A stretch of DNA of 64,000 nucleotides from JABWCK01 sp043822385 (GTDB taxonomy: Archaea > Micrarchaeota > Micrarchaeia > Norongarragalinales > Norongarragalinaceae): contig JBDRBT010000015.1 in NCBI GenBank assembly GCA_043822385.1, forward strand, positions 1 to 64,000. The letters are read 5' to 3'. A program made the position numbers and the translations under genes. Under the pieces are notes generated by a model that had not been told where the DNA came from, did not search any database, and worked only from the letters and a program-made list of their open reading frames with translations. Below, piece after piece: positions 31,674 through 39,281 of the stretch (positions are counted from its first letter, which is position 1; the number at the start of each line of letters is the position of its first letter).

Positions 31674-32590
31674 TTGAAGTAAAAGGTTTTGAAATAAAAA
31701 GCGGCTTGACTGCTGGCGAGTTAGTTGCTTCTTTTTCTAGCTTGGGTTTTCAAGCAAGCGAGTTAGCGAAGGCAGTTAGCGTGATTCGGTCTATGCGCAA
31801 GGATAAGGCGACTATTTTCTTGTCTTTTACTTCGAATATGGTTTCTTCTGGTTTGCGCGAGTTGTTTGCTCAAATGTGTCGGGATAAGCTAGTTGATGTT
31901 GTTGTAACGAGTATTGGTAGTGTTGAGGAGGACTTGATGAAAACTAAGGCGCCTTTCTTTTTAGGTGACTTTAATGCTGACGACGCTGAACTTCACAAAA
32001 AGGAAATTAATCGTATTGGTAACGTGTTTGTTCCTACTGCTCGTTACGTTGAACTAGAGAAAATGCTCAAGCCCTTCTTTTTGAAAGAGTTAAATAAACA
32101 GAAAGAAAAAGGCAGGTTGTTGTCTCCAAGTGAAGTAATTCGCGATTTAGGTGAAACTATTGAGGATGAAAACTCGTTTTTGTATTGGTGTTTCAAGAAT
32201 AATATTCCTGTTTTTTGTCCTGCTCCTACTGACGGTGCTTTTGGTTTGCAATTGTTTTTCTTTAAGCAAGACCATGCTGAGTTCGGGATTGATGTTACTG
32301 GAGATATGAAGTCGTTATCCGACCTAGTTTTGAATGCTGAAAAAACTGGCGGGATTATTTTGGGTGGCGGTTTTGCTAAACACCACGTTATTGGCATGAA
32401 TTTAGTGCGTGGTGGTTTGGATTATGCTGTTTACGTGTGCACTGCTTCAGAGTATGATGGTTCACTGAGTGGTGCAAGAACGAAGGAAGCAGTTAGTTGG
32501 GGTAAAATTAACGAGAAAGCGAAAACTGCGTTCGTTGATTGTGACGCTACAATTGCTTTGCCTTTAATTCTAGCTGGATTGAAGGATTGA
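31670..32590 (+). CDS. dys: Deoxyhypusine synthase
   Basis: Transfers the aminobutyl group of spermidine to the hypusine lysine of aIF5A. 306 residues. Seen: TIFLSFTSNMVSSGLRELFA (NAD-binding turn), VDVVVTSIGSVEEDLMKTKA (the characteristic TTG.GG-like EED segment), NNIPVFCPAPTDGAFGLQLF, GIILGGGFAKHHVIGMNLVR with the catalytic Lys, and SGARTKEAVSWGKI. It is translationally coupled to the AdoMetDC fusion, so spermidine supply and its consumption by hypusination are in one operon. aIF5A itself is not in the window. Confidence 0.93.
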   Translation: MIEVKGFEIKSGLTAGELVASFSSLGFQASELAKAVSVIRSMRKDKATIFLSFTSNMVSSGLRELFAQMCRDKLVDVVVTSIGSVEEDLMKTKAPFFLGDFNADDAELHKKEINRIGNVFVPTARYVELEKMLKPFFLKELNKQKEKGRLLSPSEVIRDLGETIEDENSFLYWCFKNNIPVFCPAPTDGAFGLQLFFFKQDHAEFGIDVTGDMKSLSDLVLNAEKTGGIILGGGFAKHHVIGMNLVRGGLDYAVYVCTASEYDGSLSGARTKEAVSWGKINEKAKTAFVDCDATIALPLILAGLKD

Positions 32591-32623
32591 TAGGCTTAAG
32601 AAGTGGTTTTGTTTTTTTATTTT

Positions 32624-33724
32624 ATGAATATTAAATTGTTTTTTGCCTTATTGTTTTTATCTACTCTTTGTTTTGCTTCCCCGGATTTTGTTATAAAAAA
32701 CCAGTGGTACCAAGTTGTTTACGATGAGATTGGTGTTGCTACTGTTAATGTAGGAATTGAAATTCTAAACACGGGTTCCGAGCCGATAAATTCTATTTCT
32801 TTTATGGTTCCCCAGGGCTCTTTTGAATTGAAACAACTATGGTCGGATGAGGACTACCTTGCAACGGATAATGACAATTACTATTATTCTTCTCATCACT
32901 TGCAAATTATTGATAAAAGCACAGTAGAAGAAGTGGACGAGGGGGTTTATTCTATTAAAATCGAGCCTCTTTCTCAAGGGCGTGCTCGCCGTTTGATGTT
33001 AAAGTATTCTTTGTCTGGTACTGCCCACAAATTTCTTGCTTTTGATTATTCTTTTGAAACCCTTAAATTCAATGCCGAAACAGAACAAATGCGTGTAGCC
33101 GTAGATGTGGATGAGAACCTTATGTTGAGCGGAATCTCTTCAGAAAGATCGTTTTCTTCTGTTCCGTTTGGTTTGCTTGCAGCTACCTCTGGTGGCGGGG
33201 TTCAGTCTAGTGACATGTATTCAGAAAACTTTAATTCTCTGCAATACGCTAGGGGTCTTAGTACTGAACGAAGGAACTTGGCGGAAGGAAATACTTTGAT
33301 GGTTAGAGGCAAGTACGCTGAAAGTTTAATTTCATTGTATACTCTTGAAATATTGTTTGGTTTGATTGTTTTAGGTGCCTTGATTTACGCCCTTCGCAAT
33401 AAAATTAAAAATAATAAGCGAACTGAGGCGAGTGACTGGAAGAAATCCGCAATTTTCAGTGGTTTAGGTATAGCGGGGATTATTGCGTGTATTGTTATCG
33501 CGGTTTTCATCAAAGAACCGTTTGTTAATATTCCCTTGTTTTTTGTTGCGTTATTCTGTTTTTTTGCACCAATTTATGTTGCTTATCGGCTGTTCAATGG
33601 TTGGTCTGCTTTAATGGTGTTCGGTTTTTATCTTCTTTTACTGTGTTTAGTGCCGTTCCTCTTGTTTTTCTTGTTCTTATTTTTATCTATTTTTATGTAT
33701 TTAATTCCTGGACGTTTATTTTGA
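32624..33724 (+). CDS. Secreted/membrane protein with N-terminal beta domain, unknown
   Basis: 366 residues from ATG 32624. Signal peptide NIKLFFALLFLSTLCFAS, then about 215 residues of beta-rich exterior (WYQVVYDEIGVATVNVGIEI, NTGSEPINSISFMVPQGSFE, EPLSQGRARRLMLKYSLSG), followed by membrane helices near residues 245-265, 285-305 and three more to the C-terminus. The exterior resembles a membrane-anchored regulator or assembly protein with a ribophorin-like beta domain, but I cannot name the family. It lies downstream of deoxyhypusine synthase with a 33-bp gap. Confidence 0.6.
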   Translation: MNIKLFFALLFLSTLCFASPDFVIKNQWYQVVYDEIGVATVNVGIEILNTGSEPINSISFMVPQGSFELKQLWSDEDYLATDNDNYYYSSHHLQIIDKSTVEEVDEGVYSIKIEPLSQGRARRLMLKYSLSGTAHKFLAFDYSFETLKFNAETEQMRVAVDVDENLMLSGISSERSFSSVPFGLLAATSGGGVQSSDMYSENFNSLQYARGLSTERRNLAEGNTLMVRGKYAESLISLYTLEILFGLIVLGALIYALRNKIKNNKRTEASDWKKSAIFSGLGIAGIIACIVIAVFIKEPFVNIPLFFVALFCFFAPIYVAYRLFNGWSALMVFGFYLLLLCLVPFLLFFLFLFLSIFMYLIPGRLF

Positions 33725-34867
33725 TACTTGAGATTCCAAGTGTTTTGGTAGGGTGCGTAGTAGCAAGTATATTGCTATGAAGATTATTCCGCGTGCAGCG
33801 AATACTGTTGAGAAAGAAATTGTTGCTAGTATTCCGCCTATAAACAAGCCTGCTGCCTTACCTAAGTCTGCAAAGTAATCAAACAAAGTAACGTCTCTAC
33901 CCACGTTTTCTTTGTTTGGAATCAAAGAACTAATTTTACCTATTGCTGCAGGGTATATTCCGTACGCTATATTCTCTAACAACAACCAAACAACGACGAA
34001 GAACAAGTTGTTAGTAATAAGCGTCAGACCGAGGAAAAATATTATTTCGAGTATTGAAATGATTTTGGCTATTCTCAAGACGCCTAGTTTTTCCACGTCT
34101 TTCCTGTGAATGAATGAAGAAACGCCCCAAACTAAAAAGAGGCTACCTACTATCAAGCCTACTTGTTCAAAGGATAAATTGAATTGTTGTTGAAAAAACA
34201 GGGGTATGGCGAAAGTGTATACTAGTGCGCAAGCGCAGCCATCTAGTATTTTTATTGCCGCGAATTTTTTCGCCCCGCTTTTTTTCAGTACTTCCAGCGA
34301 GAGGTGAATGCTTGTTTTAATGCTTTTTTTACTTTCCTTGAATTTCCATACTATTATTGTTGAAACCAGTGAGCAAGCGCCTGCAGCGAAAAAGAATGCT
34401 TGAAAGCCTAGTGTTTGCGAAATGAATCCTCCTGCAAACATGCCTATAGCCATTAATACGCCGGTTATAGCAAAGAAAACGGATAGTGCTTTCCCTCTTT
34501 CAGTGGGTTTAGTCAAGTCCATTACGCGTATTTCTTGAAGAATCCAGTAAAAGTTTGACGAAAAATCGTACAACGGCTTTACTAAACCTATTTGCAGCGC
34601 GTTAGTTAACGTTCCAAACAAAGTAGTGCTTATGACGAGCGTTCCACTGGTTGCTTGAGTCAAGCGTTTTCTACCGAATTTATCTGTCCAAGCGCTTGCG
34701 GCTATTTTTAGTACTCCAGCTATTAGTACTGCGCTTCCAAACAATGCGCCGATTCCAATTAAACTAACGCCGATTGAATTCAAGTACAAGGGAAGGCCTA
34801 CAATTATTGCTCCAGCTGATAAAGAATAGAATATTACTGCAAGAAAGCTCTTGTTTAATTCATTCAC
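33716..34867 (-). CDS. Major facilitator superfamily transporter
   Basis: 383 residues with about 12 membrane helices. MFS features: loop 2-3 TDKFGRKRLTQATSGTLV (the D-x-F-G-R-K/R motif A) and a symmetrical second half with motif-like ..HRKDVEKLGVLRIAKIISI. No substrate-specific motif recognised. It is the last gene of the S19e-FtsY-AlaX operon; the preceding AlaX stop is 1 bp from its start. Overlaps the convergent 32624 gene by 9 bp. Confidence 0.85.
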   Translation of the reverse strand: MNELNKSFLAVIFYSLSAGAIIVGLPLYLNSIGVSLIGIGALFGSAVLIAGVLKIAASAWTDKFGRKRLTQATSGTLVISTTLFGTLTNALQIGLVKPLYDFSSNFYWILQEIRVMDLTKPTERGKALSVFFAITGVLMAIGMFAGGFISQTLGFQAFFFAAGACSLVSTIIVWKFKESKKSIKTSIHLSLEVLKKSGAKKFAAIKILDGCACALVYTFAIPLFFQQQFNLSFEQVGLIVGSLFLVWGVSSFIHRKDVEKLGVLRIAKIISILEIIFFLGLTLITNNLFFVVVWLLLENIAYGIYPAAIGKISSLIPNKENVGRDVTLFDYFADLGKAAGLFIGGILATISFSTVFAARGIIFIAIYLLLRTLPKHLESQVSK

Positions 34868-34868
34868 T

Positions 34869-35579
34869 TTAATCTTTTAGCGCGTTTAGTTTAAAGTAGA
34901 TTCTCTTGTTTTTAGCGCCCTTGTTTTCCAAGCGAGTTATTTCTATTTCTCCACACTCACTAGTGTTGTGAACGTGGCAACCCCCGTCTGCTTGCGTGTC
35001 GAACGAACCTATCTCAACAATACGCAGTACTGCAATACTCGGCGGCAAGCGTTCAGCTAGCTTGACTATGCCGGGAATCTTGAATGCTTCCTCGCGAGGT
35101 AATTCGTAAACTCGTACTTTAGCTTTGCTAGCTAACTTTTCATTAGCGTCTCTTACGATTTCATTTATTTTTTCGCGGTCGAATTCTTCCAGAGAAAAAT
35201 CAAAACGAGTTTCGGTTTCACCAATTTGGTTGCCGGTAATTAACGCGTTGTGCGCAAACATTGTCGCACCCAAGACGTGTGCTGCAGTATGCATTTTTAT
35301 GCAAGCGTAACGCCGCGCCCAATTGATTTTTAGCGTGCATTCATCGTTAATGTTTAAACTGCCGTTAGTAACGTGAATTATTTTTCCTTCTTTCTTGCGT
35401 ACTTCAATAACGTTGATTGTTTTCTCGTTTGAAGCAATAGTTCCAGTGTCGCAAGGCACTCCACCTCCAGTTGGGTAAAAAATTGTTTTATCGAAAATTA
35501 CTTCGTTTTCGTTAACTTCCACTGCGCGTGCAGTGCATTCTTGCAAGTAAGAGTCCTTCAAGCAAAGTAGTTTAGTCAT
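34869..35579 (-). CDS. alaX: AlaX alanyl-tRNA editing protein
   Basis: 236 residues equal to the editing domain of alanyl-tRNA synthetase, hydrolysing Ser-tRNA-Ala. HxxxH zinc ligands are in MHTAAHVLGATMFAHNALIT, the second pair in ADGGCHVHNTSECGEIEI (C-x-x-x-H). The N-terminal glycine-rich strand VIFDKTIFYPTGGGVPCDTG is that of longer AlaX (AlaX-M/L). Its start overlaps the ftsY stop by 4 bp. Confidence 0.92.
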   Translation of the reverse strand: MTKLLCLKDSYLQECTARAVEVNENEVIFDKTIFYPTGGGVPCDTGTIASNEKTINVIEVRKKEGKIIHVTNGSLNINDECTLKINWARRYACIKMHTAAHVLGATMFAHNALITGNQIGETETRFDFSLEEFDREKINEIVRDANEKLASKAKVRVYELPREEAFKIPGIVKLAERLPPSIAVLRIVEIGSFDTQADGGCHVHNTSECGEIEITRLENKGAKNKRIYFKLNALKD

Positions 35580-36745
35580 TCTGTTTCAACAATGTTTTTG
35601 ATAATGAAGTCGGGATTGAATTCCTTCAAGTCTTCATAATTTTGTCCAGTTCCAACGAATAGTATTGGCACTTGCAAGTCGTGTGCTAGACTCAGGCTGG
35701 TTCCGCCTTTAGCATCGCAATCCAGTTTCGTTAGTATAATGCCGTTTAAACCAATTTTTTCGTGAAAAGCTTTAGCTTGCTCGATTAAAGCGTTGCCTGC
35801 AATGGCTTCACCAATGAATACTTTATAGTCTGGATTAATTACTCGGTTGATTTTCTCCATTTCACGAAGCAAGTTTTGGTTTGTTTCCTGCCTGCCTGCA
35901 GTATCAATCAATACCACGTCAATTTTCTTGGTTTTAGCGTGTTCTATAGCATCGAAAGCAACTGCCGCCGGGTCTGAACCGTACTGGTGCTTGATTACCT
36001 TAATTCCCAAGTTTTCACCGTGAATCAAGGATTGTTCTATTGCTGCAGCGCGAAACGTGTCGCTAGCACTTATTACGCTAGTCAAGCCGTTTTCTTTAAA
36101 GAAGCGAGCTAATTTTGCGATTGTAGTGGTTTTTCCAGCGCCGTTAGGGCCTAAAAATAATATTTTTACTGGCTTGTCTTTGTTTTTTATTTCTTGAAGC
36201 CAGTTAACGCTGCTTGTTTGCAAGGCGTCTTTAAACGCGTTTTTTATTTCATTTTCAATAGTTTTTTCCAACTCGTTTTTAGCAACTTGTTTTCCAACCA
36301 AGCGCTTTTTTAAGTCTTGAATTAGGTATTGAGTTGTCTCGAAGGAAACGTCGCTTTCTAATAGAGAAAGTTCTAGTTCTTGAAATACTTGGTTTGTTTC
36401 TTTCTCGCTTATAGTAACTTGGTTTGTGAACGCGCTTTTTACTTTAGTAAAGAAATCGAGTTTCGGTTTGAATTCTTTTTTTTCTTCTTTTACTTCAAAA
36501 ACAGGTTTTTTTTCAATTGTTTTTTCTTCTTTTACTTCAAGCTTTACGTCTTCTATTTTTGTTTCTTTTAGCTTAGTTTTTTCTTCAGGAATTAGTTCTT
36601 TTATTTTACTTGTTTCTTTTTCAATTACTGGCTCGGGTTTTATTGTTTCTTGAATTATTTCTTTTTTTGGCTCCTCTTTTTTTCCGCTGGCGCCAGTGAT
36701 TCCGTCAACGAAGTTCTTTACTGTTTTTTTAAGGAAACCAAACAT
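35576..36745 (-). CDS. ftsY: SRP receptor FtsY
   Basis: GTPase that docks SRP-ribosome complexes at the membrane. 389 residues: an N-terminal acidic/Lys-Glu repetitive region (about residues 15-95), the N domain (ESDVSFETTQYLIQDLKKRL) and the G domain with ILFLGPNGAGKTTTIAKLAR, DTFRAAAIEQSLIHGENLGI, VVLIDTAGRQETNQNLLREM and ILTKLDCDAKGGTSLSLAHD (G4 TKLD). The order prefoldin-FtsY is conserved in archaea. It overlaps alaX by 4 bp. Confidence 0.95.
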   Translation of the reverse strand: MFGFLKKTVKNFVDGITGASGKKEEPKKEIIQETIKPEPVIEKETSKIKELIPEEKTKLKETKIEDVKLEVKEEKTIEKKPVFEVKEEKKEFKPKLDFFTKVKSAFTNQVTISEKETNQVFQELELSLLESDVSFETTQYLIQDLKKRLVGKQVAKNELEKTIENEIKNAFKDALQTSSVNWLQEIKNKDKPVKILFLGPNGAGKTTTIAKLARFFKENGLTSVISASDTFRAAAIEQSLIHGENLGIKVIKHQYGSDPAAVAFDAIEHAKTKKIDVVLIDTAGRQETNQNLLREMEKINRVINPDYKVFIGEAIAGNALIEQAKAFHEKIGLNGIILTKLDCDAKGGTSLSLAHDLQVPILFVGTGQNYEDLKEFNPDFIIKNIVETE

Positions 36746-36752
36746 TTTTTGT

Positions 36753-37142
36753 TTACTCCTTTTCAGTGGCTTTACGCAAATAATTTTCTTTTTCCTGCAT
36801 GGTTTTTATTACTTCCTCGAATGATTTTCCCATTTCTTTCAAAGCGTTTTCTAGCTTTTGGTTTTTGTCTTTAAGAGCAGTTGTTGCTTCGGGAATTGTT
36901 TTTTCAACAACAATTTTTCCGCCTACGTCCATTAGTACTTTATTGTTTGAGGGCTTTGCTTTTACTAGAACGCCTGAACCAACTGAAAAAATGTTTTCTT
37001 CAGCAAGGCTTTCTAGAGCTTGAATGCTAGCGTTAGTTTCTTCAATTGCTCCGCGCACTTGGTTTACTTGGTTTTGAAGTGTTTGTGCTTGTTGCTGTAA
37101 ATACTGGTATTCTAAATACTCTTTTTTTAGTTCTTCATCCAT
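36753..37142 (-). CDS. pfdA: Prefoldin subunit alpha
   Basis: 129 residues forming two long coiled-coil helices (KEYLEYQYLQQQAQTLQNQV and TTALKDKNQKLENALKEMGK) with a central beta-hairpin segment ENIFSVGSGVLVKAKPSNNK typical of alpha-type prefoldins. It delivers unfolded proteins to the thermosome with beta subunits encoded elsewhere. Seven bp upstream of ftsY and 7 bp downstream of the aIF6 gene. Confidence 0.93.
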   Translation of the reverse strand: MDEELKKEYLEYQYLQQQAQTLQNQVNQVRGAIEETNASIQALESLAEENIFSVGSGVLVKAKPSNNKVLMDVGGKIVVEKTIPEATTALKDKNQKLENALKEMGKSFEEVIKTMQEKENYLRKATEKE

Positions 37143-37148
37143 TTTAAA

Positions 37149-37814
37149 TCACTCGCTTAGTATTTCATAAATTCTTTGAGTTTCAAAACCAGTAGTTAAA
37201 CTACCTACAATAGCGCCTTTGTCGTTTGCAGTTATTCCTAGGGAATTTCCGCCGGCGCCCATGTTAGTGCTTCCAACTAGTACTGGTACCTTGAATATTT
37301 TTTGCAAGTACTTCAAGTCTACTTCGCTAGTGTCGTTGTGTGCTAGCATTCCCTTGTTTGTTACCACGTTGTGGCTTCCAATGGTAGTTACTCCCGCGAT
37401 CGGGTGCTGAATAACTTCAGTTCCAAGGCAATCCGCAATGTTTTTCAAAGACTCGCGAGGCATTTCAATGCTTGCTAGAGTAGTCTTGTCGTTAGTTAAT
37501 AGCACGTTTCCTGCAGCATACGCTTTATCCAGCGTTAACACGTTTAACCCTAGTTTTTTTAGTTGTTGCACGTCTTTATTTTCAGCAAAAGAAGGTAGTA
37601 CTACGCCTTTTGCGTTCATTGCTGCAAACAAGCCGATTAATCCTGATTCGTTTATCAAGACGTGAACTATTTCCGTGCCTAGAGTTTCAGCTACTGTTTT
37701 TTCAAAATCGTGCGGGCTGGCTTTAGGTATTAACGTGTATTCGTTATTGGTTACGGTAAATAACCCTATGAACGGGTTTTTTTGAATGCTAGTTTTGCTT
37801 ATTTTAAAACTCAT
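37149..37814 (-). CDS. eif6: Translation initiation factor aIF6
   Basis: 221 residues. The five-fold IF6 propeller is evident from recurring blades: NPFIGLFTVTNNEYTLIPKA, ESGLIGLFAAMNAKGVVLPS, DCLGTEVIQHPIAGVTTIGS, HNVVTNKGMLAHNDTSEVD and VGSTNMGAGGNSLGITANDK with GAIVGSLTTGFETQRI. It binds the large subunit and prevents early joining. The start overlaps the L31e stop by 4 bp. Order L39e-L31e-aIF6-prefoldin is the standard archaeal one. Confidence 0.95.
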   Translation of the reverse strand: MSFKISKTSIQKNPFIGLFTVTNNEYTLIPKASPHDFEKTVAETLGTEIVHVLINESGLIGLFAAMNAKGVVLPSFAENKDVQQLKKLGLNVLTLDKAYAAGNVLLTNDKTTLASIEMPRESLKNIADCLGTEVIQHPIAGVTTIGSHNVVTNKGMLAHNDTSEVDLKYLQKIFKVPVLVGSTNMGAGGNSLGITANDKGAIVGSLTTGFETQRIYEILSE

Positions 37815-38257
37815 ACTTTCAACTCGGCTAGCGCCGTGCCTTCCTTGTCTTTAGTTACTTTAAGCGTTACTTTTCTGTGTACGCCCTTGCTTTTAAGAAG
37901 GCTGTTTGTTACTTTGCTGTCTATCTTAATGGCTGTAGTTTTGAAGTGTCTTATTAAATACAATTTAATTATCCGTACCGCTGCTCTAAACCTTCTTGAA
38001 ACTGGCTTTGCGAGTGCTTTAGATAAGTTTATCGTGCAAATTCTTTCCAGAACTATTTCACGCTTTTTTTCTTCTTCTTTAATTGGCGCTTTTTTTTCTT
38101 CTTTTTTCGTTTCTTTTGGTTTAGTCTTTTTTTCGTCAGTTGATGGTTTTTTTACTTCGGTTTTTTGTTCTTCTTTTGTTTCAACTGGTTCTTCAACTAC
38201 TTTTTTTTCTTCCTTTTGGTTTTGAAGCATTTTTTTTGTTACTGCTGTGTCTTCCAT
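37811..38257 (-). CDS. rpl31e: Ribosomal protein L31e with extended Lys/Glu N-terminal tail
   Basis: 148 residues, far longer than typical L31e (about 85-125). Residues 66-148 are L31e: REIVLERICTINLSKALAKP, RRFRAAVRIIKLYLIRHFKT, then DSKVTNSLLKSKGVHRKVTL. The first 65 residues are a repetitive E/K/P/T tail (KEEQKTEVKKPSTDEKKTKP) likely disordered. The start (ATG after AGGTGAA) has a clear Shine-Dalgarno so the tail is translated. Overlaps the aIF6 gene by 4 bp. Confidence 0.9.
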   Translation of the reverse strand: MEDTAVTKKMLQNQKEEKKVVEEPVETKEEQKTEVKKPSTDEKKTKPKETKKEEKKAPIKEEEKKREIVLERICTINLSKALAKPVSRRFRAAVRIIKLYLIRHFKTTAIKIDSKVTNSLLKSKGVHRKVTLKVTKDKEGTALAELKV

Positions 38258-38271
38258 AAAAATTCACCTAT

Positions 38272-38457
38272 CTATTTTTTCATTTCCTTTTTCATTTTCT
38301 TGCTCTTTTTTATTTTCTGGTGTCGCCAATTCCTTGTTTTAGGATTGCGCGTTAGTTTTCTACCTGTCTTGGCTATAGCAAATATTGGTATTCGCCTGTT
38401 TTGCCTTAGTTTTTTGCTTAAGAATTTCTTTTTTGAAGCGCTTTTTATGCTACCCAA
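38272..38457 (-). CDS. rpl39e: Ribosomal protein L39e
   Basis: 61 residues, slightly longer than usual 50-51 because of a Lys-rich tail. The sequence MGSIKSASKKKFLSKKLRQN, RRIPIFAIAKTGRKLTRNPK and NWRHQKIKK matches L39e around the polypeptide exit tunnel. Between the PDCD5-like gene and L31e with about 15-20 bp spacers. Confidence 0.92.
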   Translation of the reverse strand: MGSIKSASKKKFLSKKLRQNRRIPIFAIAKTGRKLTRNPKTRNWRHQKIKKSKKMKKEMKK

Positions 38458-38475
38458 CTAAATCAACTCCCTTTT

Positions 38476-38754
38476 TCATTTCCTTCTGAAACTTATTTTA
38501 GTTTCTTTTGATTCGTTTAATCTTTCAACGAGCTTGAGGAACATGCCTTCGCTTATTTTTCCTTGAATCTGGTTGTTTTGGTACAAGTACAAAATTGTTT
38601 GCACAATTTTCTCGTACAAGCTGGGGTTTGCTACCCGAATGTTTTGAAGTCTTTCGAAAGCAATTGAATCAAGCAAGCTTCGCATTACTTCCTTCTTTTT
38701 TTGTTCAATCAATTGTTTTCTTAACAATTCGTTGCTTTCTTCGTCTTCACTCAT
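38476..38754 (-). CDS. PDCD5-like DNA-binding protein
   Basis: 92 residues of the PDCD5/TFAR19 family: NELLRKQLIEQKKKEVMRSL, LDSIAFERLQNIRVANPSLY, EKIVQTILYLYQNNQIQGKI and LVERLNESKETKISFRRK. Archaeal members bind DNA and RNA and are linked with ribosomal protein S19e in gene order. The start overlaps the S19e stop by 4 bp, so it is cotranslated. Confidence 0.92.
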   Translation of the reverse strand: MSEDEESNELLRKQLIEQKKKEVMRSLLDSIAFERLQNIRVANPSLYEKIVQTILYLYQNNQIQGKISEGMFLKLVERLNESKETKISFRRK

Positions 38755-39170
38755 TTTTTATCTTCTTTAAACAATTTTTCAAGGAATGACAAGCCTTTTG
38801 GCGCGATTACTCTGCCTTTCTTTTTCGCTTCGTTTTGTTTAATGAAGCTGATCATTTCTAGTTTTTGTAATCCTAACCTAATTATTTTTCCGCCAGCTTT
38901 CCTGTGGTGAAACCGGCTTACTTTGTGTTCTTTTCGTTCTCCGTACTTGTTGCGTAGTCTTTCAGTTCCTACTGGTCCTCGTTTGTATACTGTTAAAAGT
39001 ATTGAAGCTAGCCTGTGGTACCAGAAATCCGGGCTTTCAGGCAGTCTTTCGTTACCTGCTCCTGCTTTAACTAACCCAACCCATTCTGGGGGTTTTAGTG
39101 ACTCTATTTTTTTTAGTTCTCCCGCGATTGCTTTAATTGCTTTGTCAGCAGGATGGTCTAGAATACTCAT
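38751..39170 (-). CDS. rps19e: Ribosomal protein S19e
   Basis: 139 residues. Seen: LDHPADKAIKAIAGELKKIE, PPEWVGLVKAGAGNERLPES and DFWYHRLASILLTVYKRGPV, GTERLRNKYGERK and FHHRKAGGKIIRLGLQKLE. Leading gene of the operon through FtsY. AGGTGAGC precedes its ATG. Promoter elements are at 39233-39273. Confidence 0.95.
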   Translation of the reverse strand: MSILDHPADKAIKAIAGELKKIESLKPPEWVGLVKAGAGNERLPESPDFWYHRLASILLTVYKRGPVGTERLRNKYGERKEHKVSRFHHRKAGGKIIRLGLQKLEMISFIKQNEAKKKGRVIAPKGLSFLEKLFKEDKK

Positions 39171-39232
39171 TTGCTCACCTATTTTTGAAATACTTTGTCG
39201 AACCAGCTACGGTTCATTCCAAACAAAGAAAC

Positions 39233-39273
39233 TTACAGCTGTAAATAATACTGCCAAGACTGGTTTTTAAACG
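39233..39273 (-). promoter_or_regulatory. S19e operon promoter with TTACAGCTGTAA palindrome at the start site
   Basis: Reading the minus strand, GTTTAAAAAC lies at 39262-39273. The predicted transcript start is about 25 nt further (near 39238), inside the perfect 12-bp palindrome TTACAGCTGTAA (39233-39244). The ATG at 39170 is 60-70 nt beyond. This is the place for a repressor site controlling the ribosomal protein/FtsY operon. Confidence 0.55.
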
Positions 39274-39281
39274 TGTTCGCT

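Noticed and set aside
36380..36874. Plus-strand open frames opposite FtsY and prefoldin
   Set aside because: Low-complexity Phe/Ser-rich shadows of the Lys/Glu-rich coding strand.
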